Positions 1 through 9,380 of a stretch of 64,000 bases of DNA are shown piece by piece. Every line of letters begins with the position of its first letter. Position 1 is the first letter of the stretch. The DNA is from CAZUHB01 sp964620445 (GTDB taxonomy: Bacteria; Planctomycetota; B15-G4; CAYZWU01): assembly GCA_964620445.1 (NCBI GenBank), contig CAZUHB010000034.1, positions 1-64,000 on the forward strand, in the 5' to 3' direction. A model generated the notes under the pieces. That model did not search any database. It was not told the origin of the DNA and saw nothing but the letters and a program-made list of their open reading frames with translations. The translations under genes and the position numbers were made by a program.

Positions 1-234
1 GGTCGTAATGAGGATTGCGATCCAGATTCTTCCGAGATGGTTCATATTATACATGTATTTATATTAGATACTTATGAGAAACGGATTTTACCGCCGAACG
101 CGCCGAAGAATTAATTTTGTTCGCCGCCTGCAAAAAGGAGAAAAACAATCCCCCGCCAAGATTCCGGCGCATATCATACGATCAGGCAGGTGTAGCGGAT
201 TTCGAATCACCACAGGCGATTGCGCGGGGCGCGA

Positions 235-792
235 ATGGGTGACATCACACGAATACTCGACGAGGTCCGGAGCGGTGATCCCCGCGCCACGGATCGTTTG
301 CTCGCCACGGTTTACGACGAGCTCAGAACGCTCGCCGCCCGGAAGTTCGCCCGCGAACGGCCGGGCCAGACCCTGCAGGCCACGGCGCTCGTGCACGAGG
401 CGTACCTTCGGCTTCTGGGCAACGCTGCGGGACCCTTCGAGAACAGCTCCCACTTCTTCGCGGCCGCGGCCGAGGCGATGCGCCGCATCCTGGTCGAGGC
501 GGCGCGGCGCAAAAACAGGCTGAAAAGGGGCGGCGGGCGGCAGGGGCGCGAGATCGACGAGGCAGATATCGTGGTCACCGAGGATCCGATCGACATGATC
601 GCCCTCGACGAGGCGCTCGAAAAGCTGGCCCGCGAAGACGCGCGCAAGGCGCAGCTGGTCAAGCTCCGCTTCTTCGCCGGGCTGACCGTGGAGCAGGCAG
701 GCCGCGTGCTCGGCATTTCGCGCGCAACCGCGGACCGGTACTGGACCTTCGCCCGCACGTGGCTCTACAACGAGATGGCCAGGGGCGGGTGA
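235..792 (+). CDS. ECF-family RNA polymerase sigma factor
   Basis: Alternative sigma-70 factor that would redirect RNA polymerase. At about 185 aa it has the size of an ECF factor. Region 2 includes the signature TALVHEAYLRL at residues 50-60, typical of the ECF subfamily common in Planctomycetota and Acidobacteriota. Region 4, the helix-turn-helix, is near the C-terminus (LRFFAGLTVEQAG, then ISRATADRYW). I prefer the ATG at 235 to the in-frame TTG at 220 because the paralogue near 29.4 kb aligns with this start; no strong ribosome binding site is visible. A Ser/Thr kinase gene follows after 121 bp on the same strand. In this ECF class such kinases, rather than a membrane anti-sigma factor, often control the sigma factor (family knowledge). 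The region upstream of about 120 is AT-rich and may hold the promoter. Confidence 0.93.
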   Translation: MGDITRILDEVRSGDPRATDRLLATVYDELRTLAARKFARERPGQTLQATALVHEAYLRLLGNAAGPFENSSHFFAAAAEAMRRILVEAARRKNRLKRGGGRQGREIDEADIVVTEDPIDMIALDEALEKLAREDARKAQLVKLRFFAGLTVEQAGRVLGISRATADRYWTFARTWLYNEMARGG

Positions 793-913
793 ATCTTCCT
801 GTTCGGTGAGGCATCGCGCGTACCGATGGCGCATAACGGAATAGGACGCAACGCCTCTCGATCGGAACAACCCCGCGCGGCGCAGACCGGAAAAGTCTAA
901 CGGAAAGAGGATC

Positions 914-3900
914 GTGACAAGCCAGGACCACGACAAGCTCGAAGAGCTCTTCACCAACGCTCTGAAGATCGACACACCTGCCGATCGATACGCCTATCTC
1001 GACGAGGTGTGCGGCACCGACTCCGATCTCCGGAAGCAGGTCGACGAACTCCTCTCCTCCCACGACCGCGTCGGGACCTTTCTCGAGAGCCCGCCGATCG
1101 ACATCGATTCGGTCGATTGCTCCCCCTCTCAGGCCGAAACGCCCGGGACCATAATCGGGCGGTACAAGCTTCTCCGCGAGATCGGCGAGGGCGGTTTCGG
1201 AACGGTCCACGAGGCGGAGCAGGCCGAGCCGGTCCGCCGCAAGGTGGCGCTCAAGATCATCAAGCTCGGCATGGACACGAAGCAGGTCATCGCCCGCTTC
1301 GAGGTGGAGCAGCAGGCGCTCGCCCTCATGGACCACCCCAACATCGCTCGCGTGTTCGACGCGGGCGCGACCGAGAGGGGCCGGCCCTACTTCGTGATGG
1401 AACTGGTCAAGGGGATCAAGCTCACCGACTACTGCGACCAGAACAAGCTCACCGTGCAGCAGCGCCTCGAGCTGTTCCTCCCGATCTGCCAGGCCGTGCA
1501 GCACGCCCACCAGAAGGGCATCATCCACCGCGATCTCAAACCGAGCAACGTGCTCGTGGCGCTTCACGCGAACCAGCCCGTGCCCAAGGTGATCGATTTC
1601 GGAATCGCCAAGGCCACGAGCCAGCGCCTCACCGAGAAGACCCTCGTCACCGAGTTCCGCCAGTTCCTCGGAACGCCCGAGTACATGAGTCCCGACCAGG
1701 CCGAGATCAGCGGCCTCGACATGGACACGCGCACCGATGTCTACTCCCTCGGCGTGATGGTCTACGAGCTGCTCACGAGCGTGACACCTTTCAGCGCCAG
1801 GATGTTGCGGAAGGCCACCTACGAGGAGATCAGGAAGATCATCCGCGACGTGGAACCGCCCACGCCGTCGGCGCGCTTCCATGCCCTCCGCGCCACGCAG
1901 GCGGGCGTCGAGAGCGCGCGCCTCCGCCAGGCCGAGCCGGCCCTGCTCGAGCGCCAGCTCCGCGGCGATCTCGACTGGATCGTGATGAAGGCGATGGAGA
2001 AGGACCGCACCCGCCGCTACGCCACCGCGAAGGACCTGGCCGACGACATCGGGCGGTACCTGCGGCACGAGCCGGTCATGGCCGGCCCGCCCGGGGTCGG
2101 ATACAAGTTCCGCAAGTTCGTGCGGCGGCACAGGGTGGGCGTCCTGACCGGGGCGCTCGTGGTCGTGGCCCTTCTCGTCGGCCTCTCCCTGGCGACGGTC
2201 GGGCTCGTCCAGGCGAAAAGAGCCACCGCCAGAATGCAGACGGAGAAGGTCGCGGCCGAGAAGGCCCGCACCAGGGAGAGGGAGCAGCGCGCCCTGGCCG
2301 AGGCGAGCACGATCGAGGCGCTCAGGCAGGTGGACAAGTCGGAGAAGGTGAGCCGCTTTCTGGAGGAGATGCTTCGCAGCGTCAATCCGAACAAGGCGCG
2401 GGGCCGCGAGGTCACCGTGCGCTATCTCCTCGACGAGGCGGTCAAGGAGATCGACGCGGGCGCCTTTGCGAAGCAGCCCGAGGTCGAGGCCGACCTGCGC
2501 ATGACGCTCGGCGAGACCTACAAGGCGCTCGGCCTCTACAGCGCCGCCGGGATCCATTTGCGCGCGGCCAGAGCCTTGTGGAGCGCGCTCAACGGCGACC
2601 GGGATCCGGACACGCTCCGCGCGGACCGGGCCCTGGCCGGCCTGCTCCGGCTCGAGGGGAAGTATTCCGAGGCGGAGGCGCTTCTGCGCGAGACCGCCGA
2701 ATCGCAGGAGAGGGTTCTCGGGAGCGAGGACCCTGAAACTCTGGTCACCAAGACCGAGCTCGCCCTGGCGCTGTGGGGTCCCGGCCGGTTCGCCGAGGCC
2801 GAGAGGATGCACCGCGAGATCCTGCGGATTCAGAAAGGGCTGCTCGGCGAGAGAGCTGCCGATACGGTGAAGTCGCTCGGCTACCTGGGAGCGGTCTGCC
2901 GCGAACTGGGCCGGTCGGCCGAAGCCGAGACCCTGCTCTTGCGCGCACTCGATCTCTGCCGGCCCGTTCTGGGGGAGGATCATCCCTTCACCGGGGCGGT
3001 GCTGAACAACCTGGGGCTCCTCCTCGAGGACCGGGGACATCTCGCCGAAGCCGAGGAGAACTACCGGCAGGCCTACGAGCTCTACCGCCGTGTTCTGGGC
3101 GTGGACCATCCGCGCATTCTGATTCCGCTCAACGACCTTCTGCGCATCCTGCGCCTCCAGAAGAGAACGGAGACGATCGGAGTGCTCATCGCCGAACGCA
3201 TGGCCTACCTGCGGAGGGTGGCGCTCCGTCCCGGCGCCACGGCGCTCGCTCTTCATGCCTATGCGTGGGAGCTGCTCCATTGCGAGGTGGCCGGCGAGCA
3301 GGATCCCAAGGCAGCGCTGCGCGCCGCGGAGCGGGCGGTCGATCTCTCCGGGGGCCGGGATGCCACCATCATGGAGACGCTCGCCCAGGCCTGCCAGAGG
3401 ACGGGCGACCTCGAGCGCGCCATCGAAACGCAGATCCGCGCCATCGGCCTGGCGCACCCCGGCGGGATCCATGACGTGGCAAAGATGGAGGCCGCCCTTC
3501 TCGACTACCGCCTTCAACTCGGGGATATCACCGGTGCCATCGGTTTGAGCTGGGACAGCGTGGCCAGGGGGCTGGGGCGGATGTTGCTGCCGGGCGTCAT
3601 TCCCGACATGGCTCTCGATAGGCAGGCCGCCGCGCACATGGCCGCGGGCCGCTTCGTGGAGGCGGAAGAGCTCCTGCGTGGCTGCCTGTCCATGAGACGC
3701 AAGGCCCTCCCCGAGGGGCACTGGCTCACGATCGATACGCAGACCCGGCTCGCGATCGCCGTTGCCGGAAGAGGCGATCTCGCCGGGGCCGAGACGCTCA
3801 TGCTCGACGCGTACGGGGAACTGAAAAAGAATCCCCTCCTTCCCGTGGAACTCGAGAGGCAGGTGCTCGATCGGATCATCCGGCACTACGAGACCTGGCA

Positions 3901-4006
3901 AAAAGCGGATGAAGCCTCACGGTGGCGCAAAGCTCTCGGCAGGCTTCCGGTACGGGGTCGACAGCCGCTCGAAGAACGGCCGGAACCGGGCGCCGCCGAC
4001 AATTGA
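914..4006 (+). CDS. Ser/Thr protein kinase with membrane segment and C-terminal TPR domain
   Basis: Hanks-type kinase, 1030 aa, GTG start after GGAAAGAGG. An N-terminal acidic segment (about 1-80) precedes the kinase domain. That domain has the glycine loop GEGGFGTV near residue 91, the VAIK-like lysine in VALKIIK, the catalytic HRDLKPSN from residue 205, and the DFG motif at 228-230 followed by GTPEYMSP, so all catalytic residues are present. A single membrane segment (about 408-434, VGVLTGALVVVALLVG) is followed by a coiled-coil-like stretch (about 435-475) and TPR-type repeats to the end (GHLAEAEENYRQAYELY and similar). The expected topology is a cytoplasmic kinase with TPRs across the membrane. 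It lies directly after an ECF sigma gene, which suggests they form one signalling unit. Its substrate is unknown. Confidence 0.94.
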   Translation: MTSQDHDKLEELFTNALKIDTPADRYAYLDEVCGTDSDLRKQVDELLSSHDRVGTFLESPPIDIDSVDCSPSQAETPGTIIGRYKLLREIGEGGFGTVHEAEQAEPVRRKVALKIIKLGMDTKQVIARFEVEQQALALMDHPNIARVFDAGATERGRPYFVMELVKGIKLTDYCDQNKLTVQQRLELFLPICQAVQHAHQKGIIHRDLKPSNVLVALHANQPVPKVIDFGIAKATSQRLTEKTLVTEFRQFLGTPEYMSPDQAEISGLDMDTRTDVYSLGVMVYELLTSVTPFSARMLRKATYEEIRKIIRDVEPPTPSARFHALRATQAGVESARLRQAEPALLERQLRGDLDWIVMKAMEKDRTRRYATAKDLADDIGRYLRHEPVMAGPPGVGYKFRKFVRRHRVGVLTGALVVVALLVGLSLATVGLVQAKRATARMQTEKVAAEKARTREREQRALAEASTIEALRQVDKSEKVSRFLEEMLRSVNPNKARGREVTVRYLLDEAVKEIDAGAFAKQPEVEADLRMTLGETYKALGLYSAAGIHLRAARALWSALNGDRDPDTLRADRALAGLLRLEGKYSEAEALLRETAESQERVLGSEDPETLVTKTELALALWGPGRFAEAERMHREILRIQKGLLGERAADTVKSLGYLGAVCRELGRSAEAETLLLRALDLCRPVLGEDHPFTGAVLNNLGLLLEDRGHLAEAEENYRQAYELYRRVLGVDHPRILIPLNDLLRILRLQKRTETIGVLIAERMAYLRRVALRPGATALALHAYAWELLHCEVAGEQDPKAALRAAERAVDLSGGRDATIMETLAQACQRTGDLERAIETQIRAIGLAHPGGIHDVAKMEAALLDYRLQLGDITGAIGLSWDSVARGLGRMLLPGVIPDMALDRQAAAHMAAGRFVEAEELLRGCLSMRRKALPEGHWLTIDTQTRLAIAVAGRGDLAGAETLMLDAYGELKKNPLLPVELERQVLDRIIRHYETWQKADEASRWRKALGRLPVRGRQPLEERPEPGAADN

Positions 4007-4188
4007 GCCGGCAGCCTCGGTGGGGAAATTTTCCTTGTCTTAATCGCAGAAAGGGTGAGGCGCGCCGCGTCCGCCTGTCGCATGACAAACCAGAAGGGCC
4101 GACCGGATTCGGCCGCGGAGAATCGAGATCGGGCCGAAAGGCGAAGTCAGTCGAAATCGGCACCTCATAGCAAACAAGGAAAAAAGTC

Positions 4189-6819
4189 ATGAAAACAACG
4201 GGATTCGTCATTAGCCGCACACTGGTCATGGTTCTGATCGCATCGGCACTGGTGACGCCCACGTCGTGGGCCGATGAGGACCGATCTCTCGCACAGATCC
4301 TGCCGAACGATGTCTTCCTCTATGTCCACGAGCGGAACAACCCGGAGAAGGATTTTCTCGATCTCTACTGGGGAGAGGTTCTCGAGGCGCTCGCGCAGAG
4401 CGGTATCCACGAGGATGCGATCGACCTGATCGGCACGATCATCGGTCTGACCGGCGGTGACGGGACGGATGAGCTGATCCGGATCAAGGAACGGTTCACT
4501 CAGCTCGTGGCCGGTGTCGACTGGAGCGGGCTGGAAGGCAAGGAGTCGGTCTTCTCCGAACGGTTCGTTCCGCCGGCGCATTTCTCCGACAAGAACCCGC
4601 CCGTGATGATGCCCCAGATGGTCATCATTCTCCGCGGCACTTCCGAGGGGGCCGAGGCGAACTTCAAGGGACTGGCCGCCATTCTCGACGCCATGGTCGA
4701 GGAGATCAACAACGCCGTGGGGCGCGAGGTCGTCACCGTCGACAGAATGACGCGGAAGGGTGCGGCCGTCGCCCAGATCGATATCCTGAAACGTCTGCCG
4801 GGCGCTCCGTCCCTTCCGATCGCCGTGTGCCAGCGCGACGATCTCGTGCTGATCGGCATTCGGGACGGTCTCATCGACGACGTCCTCGCTCTCCTCGACG
4901 GGAGCAGCGAAAAGAAGGCTCTCGCCGACTCACCCCGCTTCAAGGCGGGCTTCGCGAATCTCCCGCCCGGCGAGAACTACTTCACCTTCTTCGACATGCA
5001 GACCATGATGAAGTCGCTCCGTGCCACGGGCGACGTTTTGGTCAGGACCCTGACCGCGCCGCGCGACGTGTACACCCATTCGAGCATGACGGCCGACATC
5101 AACGGCCTCGCGGGCAAGGCGATGTCCGCCTATGAGAGCGGCGACTACGAAAAGGCCCTGGAACTGATCCGAAAAGCCCACGAGATCGCTCCGAAAAACT
5201 CGGTGGTCCTTTACAACCTGGCCTGCTTCAACGCGTGCGCCGGCAACAAGGCAGAGTCGCTCGCCTGGCTGGAAAAGGCGGTCGAAGGCGGCTTTCATGC
5301 GCCGCGCAAGATCGGGAACGATCCCGATCTGGCCACCCTCCACGGTGAGCCCGGGTACGCGAAGGCGCTCGACAGGGCTGCCGAACTGGCGCTGATGGTG
5401 CGGGCGCGCGACATGGTTCTCAACGAGTCCGGCGAGAAGGAAGTGCACAGCCTGCGCATTCAGATCCACCAGGCCTGCGAACAGAAGAACTACGAACAGG
5501 CGCTCAAGCTCGCCGAACAGGCCTACGCGATCGCACCGACCGATTCGCGCGTGCTCTACAACGTGGGATTCCTGCACGCTCTTCTCGGAAACGAGCAGAA
5601 GGCGCTCGATTTCCTCGAGAAGGCCGTCGACGGAGGTTTTTACTGCCCCAATCACATCGCAAGGGATCCAGACTGGGCGAGTGTCCGGGAGAGCGAACGC
5701 TTTCAGGCAGCGCTCGCCAAGTCCAGGAAGTATTCGGCCGAAGTCGCGCTGGGTCAGACCAAGAGCTGGGCGGCCATGGCGTTCCGGATCATCGACCGGG
5801 TGGCCGACAATGTGGCCTTCCTCGATTATGTCGCCGCCATCGAGGCCACCGACGGGTACACGACCACGACGGAGTCGATCGCCGTTCTCGCGCCCGGCGC
5901 CAAGGATCTGCCGATCTACGAGATCTTCGGGAACAGGCCGCCGCTCACCGACTTCGATCGCTACCTGCCGCAGGAAACCGTCTCCTTCTCGATCTCCCAG
6001 GGCATCGATTTCGTCAAGCTCTACGAGTTCATCCTGGACACGATCCGCGTGGTGGGGCCGATCGGCGAGGAGTTTCTCGCCAAGTGGGAGGGGCTTCAGA
6101 AGCAGATCGGAATCGATATCCGCAAGGACGTGGTCGGCTGGATCGACGGAGACGCGATCAGCATGACCCTCGAGGACGGGAACACGGTGGCGTTCATAAA
6201 GGTCACCGACGAGGAAACGGCTCGCGAGAAGATCGCCGCGGCGATCGATTTCAGCGCCACCAAGCTCTCCGAACTGGTGAGGCAGAATCCCGCCATGATG
6301 GCGCTCAACATGATGCGCATGAGGAGCACGCCGGTCAACGACGAACGGCTCGCGGGGTTCCAGAGCCTGCGCTTCGCCATGTCGCCGAAGCCTGTCATCT
6401 GGGGAGTGAAGGACGGCTTTGTCATCTTCGGCACCTCGGTCGACGCCATCGTGCTCTCCCTGGCCACGGCCGCGGGCGATCATCCGAACATCAGGAGCAA
6501 CGAGCGCGTCATGAAAGAGGCGATCGTGCCCGACGGACCTTTCGCGGCCCTGTCGCTCACCGACATGCGCAAGCTCGGCGAGGGATTGGAAGAGGGTTTC
6601 GGAATCGCCGCGATGGTGACCGGCATGATGGGGGCCTTCATTCCCGAGCCGAAGGTGCAGCCGGTGGTGACCAAGATCTCGGTCATACTCGGCAAGCTGG
6701 CGCCCGTGGCGCGCAAGATCGACTTCTACAAGTCGAAGGCGTCGTGCACCACCTTCGAGGGGAACCTGTGGCGGACGCGCACCGCAACCCACTACTTCTC
6801 CCCGGAGGAACGGAAGTGA
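4189..6819 (+). CDS. exported protein with inserted TPR block, function unknown
   Basis: A protein of 876 aa with a signal peptide (MKTTGFVISRTLVMVLIASA, cleavage expected after SWA, about residue 28) and AAGGA upstream of the ATG. The N-terminal part (LPNDVFLYVHERNNPEKDF) and C-terminal part (LPQETVSFSISQGIDFVKLYEF) resemble each other, as in proteins built from two copies of a DUF3352-like unit. I infer this and have not aligned them. Between them, at about residues 300-515, sit two TPR-like units, each ending in a DPD(L/W)A-type motif (YNLACFNACAGN and YNVGFLHALLGN). This layout looks like a TPR domain inserted into an older scaffold. It may belong with the preceding kinase, 182 bp upstream, whose extracytoplasmic TPRs could meet this protein. 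No enzymatic motif was seen. Confidence 0.82.
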   Translation: MKTTGFVISRTLVMVLIASALVTPTSWADEDRSLAQILPNDVFLYVHERNNPEKDFLDLYWGEVLEALAQSGIHEDAIDLIGTIIGLTGGDGTDELIRIKERFTQLVAGVDWSGLEGKESVFSERFVPPAHFSDKNPPVMMPQMVIILRGTSEGAEANFKGLAAILDAMVEEINNAVGREVVTVDRMTRKGAAVAQIDILKRLPGAPSLPIAVCQRDDLVLIGIRDGLIDDVLALLDGSSEKKALADSPRFKAGFANLPPGENYFTFFDMQTMMKSLRATGDVLVRTLTAPRDVYTHSSMTADINGLAGKAMSAYESGDYEKALELIRKAHEIAPKNSVVLYNLACFNACAGNKAESLAWLEKAVEGGFHAPRKIGNDPDLATLHGEPGYAKALDRAAELALMVRARDMVLNESGEKEVHSLRIQIHQACEQKNYEQALKLAEQAYAIAPTDSRVLYNVGFLHALLGNEQKALDFLEKAVDGGFYCPNHIARDPDWASVRESERFQAALAKSRKYSAEVALGQTKSWAAMAFRIIDRVADNVAFLDYVAAIEATDGYTTTTESIAVLAPGAKDLPIYEIFGNRPPLTDFDRYLPQETVSFSISQGIDFVKLYEFILDTIRVVGPIGEEFLAKWEGLQKQIGIDIRKDVVGWIDGDAISMTLEDGNTVAFIKVTDEETAREKIAAAIDFSATKLSELVRQNPAMMALNMMRMRSTPVNDERLAGFQSLRFAMSPKPVIWGVKDGFVIFGTSVDAIVLSLATAAGDHPNIRSNERVMKEAIVPDGPFAALSLTDMRKLGEGLEEGFGIAAMVTGMMGAFIPEPKVQPVVTKISVILGKLAPVARKIDFYKSKASCTTFEGNLWRTRTATHYFSPEERK

Positions 6820-6866
6820 TCCGAAAGGGGTAGGAGAGAGTCTGACCAGTTCCTTTCACGGAACCG

Positions 6867-6898
6867 ACGAGGGCGTGCAACTGGCTGCGCGCCCTCGT
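6867..6898. terminator. hairpin between convergent genes
   Basis: A 9-bp stem, ACGAGGGCG with CGCCCTCGT, around a 14-nt loop lies between the stop codons at 6819 (plus) and 6933 (minus). The T tract after it is weak (tgttc), so it may act as a bidirectional or imperfect terminator. Confidence 0.6.
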
Positions 6899-6932
6899 TG
6901 TTCGTTCCGATCCGACGAAGGGGTGTGGGGAG

Positions 6933-8510
6933 TCACTTTTTCGAGGCGCCATCCCGCCTCCCGAATCCGATGCGACCGCGGGGGTAGTCGAGCACGAGCT
7001 TGAATTCTCTGAGAAGGTCGTTGCAGATGATCCCGGCCGTGAACGGATCGGCGAGAACACCGGCCTCGCGCGTGGAGAACTCGGCGGTGACGGACGAGAA
7101 GCGCCGCCCGCCGAACTCGATCCATTCTATCTCGCCCCGCTGTATGGAGAACTCGCCGTCGATTCCGCCCGCCTCGATCGCCCACGTCTCCCTCCCTTCG
7201 AGCAGACCGAGGCGCCGCACGCAGGGTGTGTTGAAGACGAGCGCGCTGTTGGCGCCCGTATCGATTCTGAAGAGCTCCTCGTGGCCCTCGAACCGGGCAG
7301 AGATCGTCGGTACGATCTGACCGGGAACGAGCTCTTGCCAGAAGATGCCGCTCGATGCGTACTCTTTCGGGTCGTGGATCGAGAGGGTGGCGGCCAGGTC
7401 GTCATATTCCACAACGCATCGGGCGAACAGGCTGTAGCCCACCAGTCCGATGCAGTCGCCGCCGAGCCCCGCGGAAGCGATGGCGCGCATGATCTGGTTG
7501 TCGAAGGTCGCCGGGCCGAGCTGTATCGTGTTTGCCCGGCAGGTCTTCATGGCGATCTTGACGCCGGCCGTACCGGTCGTGGGCGACTCGCCGATCACGT
7601 CGAGGCCGGCCGCTTCGGCCGCCGCCGTCGCAATCGTCCATCCCGCGGCTCCCGTGTCGAAGAGGAACCAGCCCACGTCCTTGCCATTGATCAGCGGGTG
7701 AACGAGCAGCCTGTCCCCGCTGTGAGAGCGCTTGACCTCGAGCGCGGCCGGGATGGAGCTGTCGAAGCGCGTGTCCTTGGGCGGACCGAGGCGCGGCTCG
7801 TACCCGGAGTCCGTGAACGACCGTGCCTCGGAGACCGACTCGGTGGCCGACTCGCGCACGATCTTGCCGTAAGCGTGGACGGTGATGCGGTGGGGCACCT
7901 TCCAGCCGTCGTGGTCCGCATACTCTTCCAGTCGGATGACCGTCTCCCGCCCCACGAGATTTCTCGAGACCGAGACGGGGAGCCAGGTGGAACGATCGAT
8001 CCGGATTTTCCAGGGCACGAGGCCCTTCTCGAGTTTCATTCCGACCTGGAGCGGTTCGGCCGGGTCTGCGCTTTTTTCCAGCGTCAGATCGAGCGGCGCC
8101 TCGGGATGAAGCCAGTAGTTGGTACGGATCCACGTCCCGACCAGGTTGGTCTCGCGCCCGGCAAGGGCGAGTTTTCTGACCGTTCCCCACGAATCGAGCC
8201 AGGGTGTGTTGCCGTCGAAGCCGCAAATCCGATCGACAGTGCCGCTCGTCTTCAGAAGGAAACGGCCGTCGGACGCAAAAGTCGTTTCCACGACCGATTC
8301 GTGCCCGCCCGAATCGCGGGTCCGGCTGCGGATCGTGACGTGCTTGCCGGTGGCGGCGATCTTTTCGTAGCCGATGGCAGCGCGCACTCTGCTCAGAACG
8401 TCGTCGAGATTTTCATCTGCCGGGCCCGACGCCATCGGTTCCGGTTCTTCAGCGCAGAGGTTGATGGCGAATGGACAGAGGAGAAGAAAATAGAGCAGAA
8501 ACTTTTTCAC
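6933..8510 (-). CDS. exported retropepsin-like aspartyl protease
   Basis: About 525 aa, starting at a GTG (8508-8510) with GAGGAAAA just upstream and a clear signal peptide (KKFLLYFLLLCPFAINLCAEE). The reading frame stays open further upstream but runs over low-complexity repeats of the next gene, so the internal start is preferred. The N-terminal 270 residues resemble outer-membrane lipoprotein-sorting-like beta domains (inference). The C-terminal half carries two Asp-Thr-Gly motifs, FDTGAAG at D285 and IDTGANS at D417, the signature of pepsin/retropepsin-type aspartyl proteases with two half-sites in one chain. It should act in the periplasm or at the cell surface. It is the last of three minus-strand genes (from 10382 down) that may be co-transcribed, though a 136-bp gap precedes it. 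Confidence 0.85.
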   Translation of the reverse strand: MKKFLLYFLLLCPFAINLCAEEPEPMASGPADENLDDVLSRVRAAIGYEKIAATGKHVTIRSRTRDSGGHESVVETTFASDGRFLLKTSGTVDRICGFDGNTPWLDSWGTVRKLALAGRETNLVGTWIRTNYWLHPEAPLDLTLEKSADPAEPLQVGMKLEKGLVPWKIRIDRSTWLPVSVSRNLVGRETVIRLEEYADHDGWKVPHRITVHAYGKIVRESATESVSEARSFTDSGYEPRLGPPKDTRFDSSIPAALEVKRSHSGDRLLVHPLINGKDVGWFLFDTGAAGWTIATAAAEAAGLDVIGESPTTGTAGVKIAMKTCRANTIQLGPATFDNQIMRAIASAGLGGDCIGLVGYSLFARCVVEYDDLAATLSIHDPKEYASSGIFWQELVPGQIVPTISARFEGHEELFRIDTGANSALVFNTPCVRRLGLLEGRETWAIEAGGIDGEFSIQRGEIEWIEFGGRRFSSVTAEFSTREAGVLADPFTAGIICNDLLREFKLVLDYPRGRIGFGRRDGASKK

Positions 8511-8646
8511 GGCTGTTTTCCTCGTTCGAACCGGTTTTCGGATAGCGGTGCACACTTTCGAGATCAGTATCAGGATACGCCAAGGGCGCGGGCGCTTTGA
8601 ACAGTTTGTGACGAATGTTGCCCGTGGAGGGACGAAAGCCGGGCGA

Positions 8647-9339
8647 TCAGTGTCCGCTTTCGTCATCGACCGCGTTTTGGTTGTCATCAACCGCGTTTTG
8701 GTTGTCATCAACCGCGTTTTGGTCGTCATCAACGGCGTTTTGGTTGACGAGGTTCAAGTCGACGAGGAGCTGCAGGCCCATGTTCGCGCCGTCGGGACCA
8801 ACGAAGTAGGCTTCGTAACGCACGAGCCGACCGTCGCCGTCGCGCCATTGCCTCACCTCGGGCGGATCCCCCTCCGGTTCTGTCCCCTCATCGTGGAGGC
8901 AGGTCCAGACGGACTCGAACCAGGAAGGTTCCAGGTCGTCGTGGTCCACGAGAATCATCCGCGCCCTGATGCCGCCGCTCGAAGCGGCGATGTAGACCGA
9001 GGCGCCCTTGATGGCGGGGTGCGACATCAGGTCGGGCCGGCTCTCCGATTTCTTCGACCATTCTTCCCAGACCAGGTTGAATTCTCTCCACGCCTCGACC
9101 TGCGCGTCATCGTCCGAATCGAAGGAAGGAGGTTTGGTCGGCTCAGGGCAGGAGAGGGCAAGCTCCTTCAGGAAAGCGATCTGTTCGGCAAAGGTCTCTT
9201 CCACGACCTCCGGGTCCGCTGCCGTCGGGAGATCGCGGACGGCGATGACGAAGAGGCCGACCACCACGAGGAGGACGAAAGCACCGATCGTGACCGCGAC
9301 CCAGACCGGCCGGCGGCTTGTCGCGCCTTTCGAGTTCAT
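8647..9339 (-). CDS. single-pass membrane protein with C-terminal DDNQNAV tandem repeats
   Basis: A 230-aa protein. A basic N-terminus (MNSKGATSRRP) is followed by one membrane segment (about 12-34, VWVAVTIGAFVLLVVVGLFVI), then a soluble domain of unknown family in which residues 95-185 form the ordered part. The last 30 residues are four copies of a seven-residue unit (NQNAVDD), encoded by a 21-bp tandem repeat. The gene starts 41 bp downstream of the YbgA-like gene on the same strand. I do not recognise the family. The acidic repeat tail is probably disordered and could vary in copy number between strains. Confidence 0.72.
   Translation of the reverse strand: MNSKGATSRRPVWVAVTIGAFVLLVVVGLFVIAVRDLPTAADPEVVEETFAEQIAFLKELALSCPEPTKPPSFDSDDDAQVEAWREFNLVWEEWSKKSESRPDLMSHPAIKGASVYIAASSGGIRARMILVDHDDLEPSWFESVWTCLHDEGTEPEGDPPEVRQWRDGDGRLVRYEAYFVGPDGANMGLQLLVDLNLVNQNAVDDDQNAVDDNQNAVDDNQNAVDDESGH
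8662..8748. repeat. 21-bp tandem repeat, about four copies
   Basis: Copies of cgcgttttggttgtcatcaa plus one base start at 8671, 8692 and 8713, with a diverged copy from 8734 and a partial one before 8671. Period 21 keeps the reading frame and encodes the acidic tail of the minus-strand gene. Confidence 0.9.
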
Positions 9340-9380
9340 GAGCCTTTCCTTCCTGTGGGTCCGGGGTGCCCCCGTGAATA

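Noticed and set aside
659..3901. Long minus-strand open frame opposite the first kinase (also 11624-15283, 4930-6792 and 45455-47143 plus strand)
   Set aside because: They are mirror frames of GC-rich genes with no start signals, domains or realistic composition.
8662..8748. CRISPR-like repeats
   Set aside because: Copies are directly adjacent without spacers and lie in a coding sequence; they are a plain tandem repeat. No cas gene is present.
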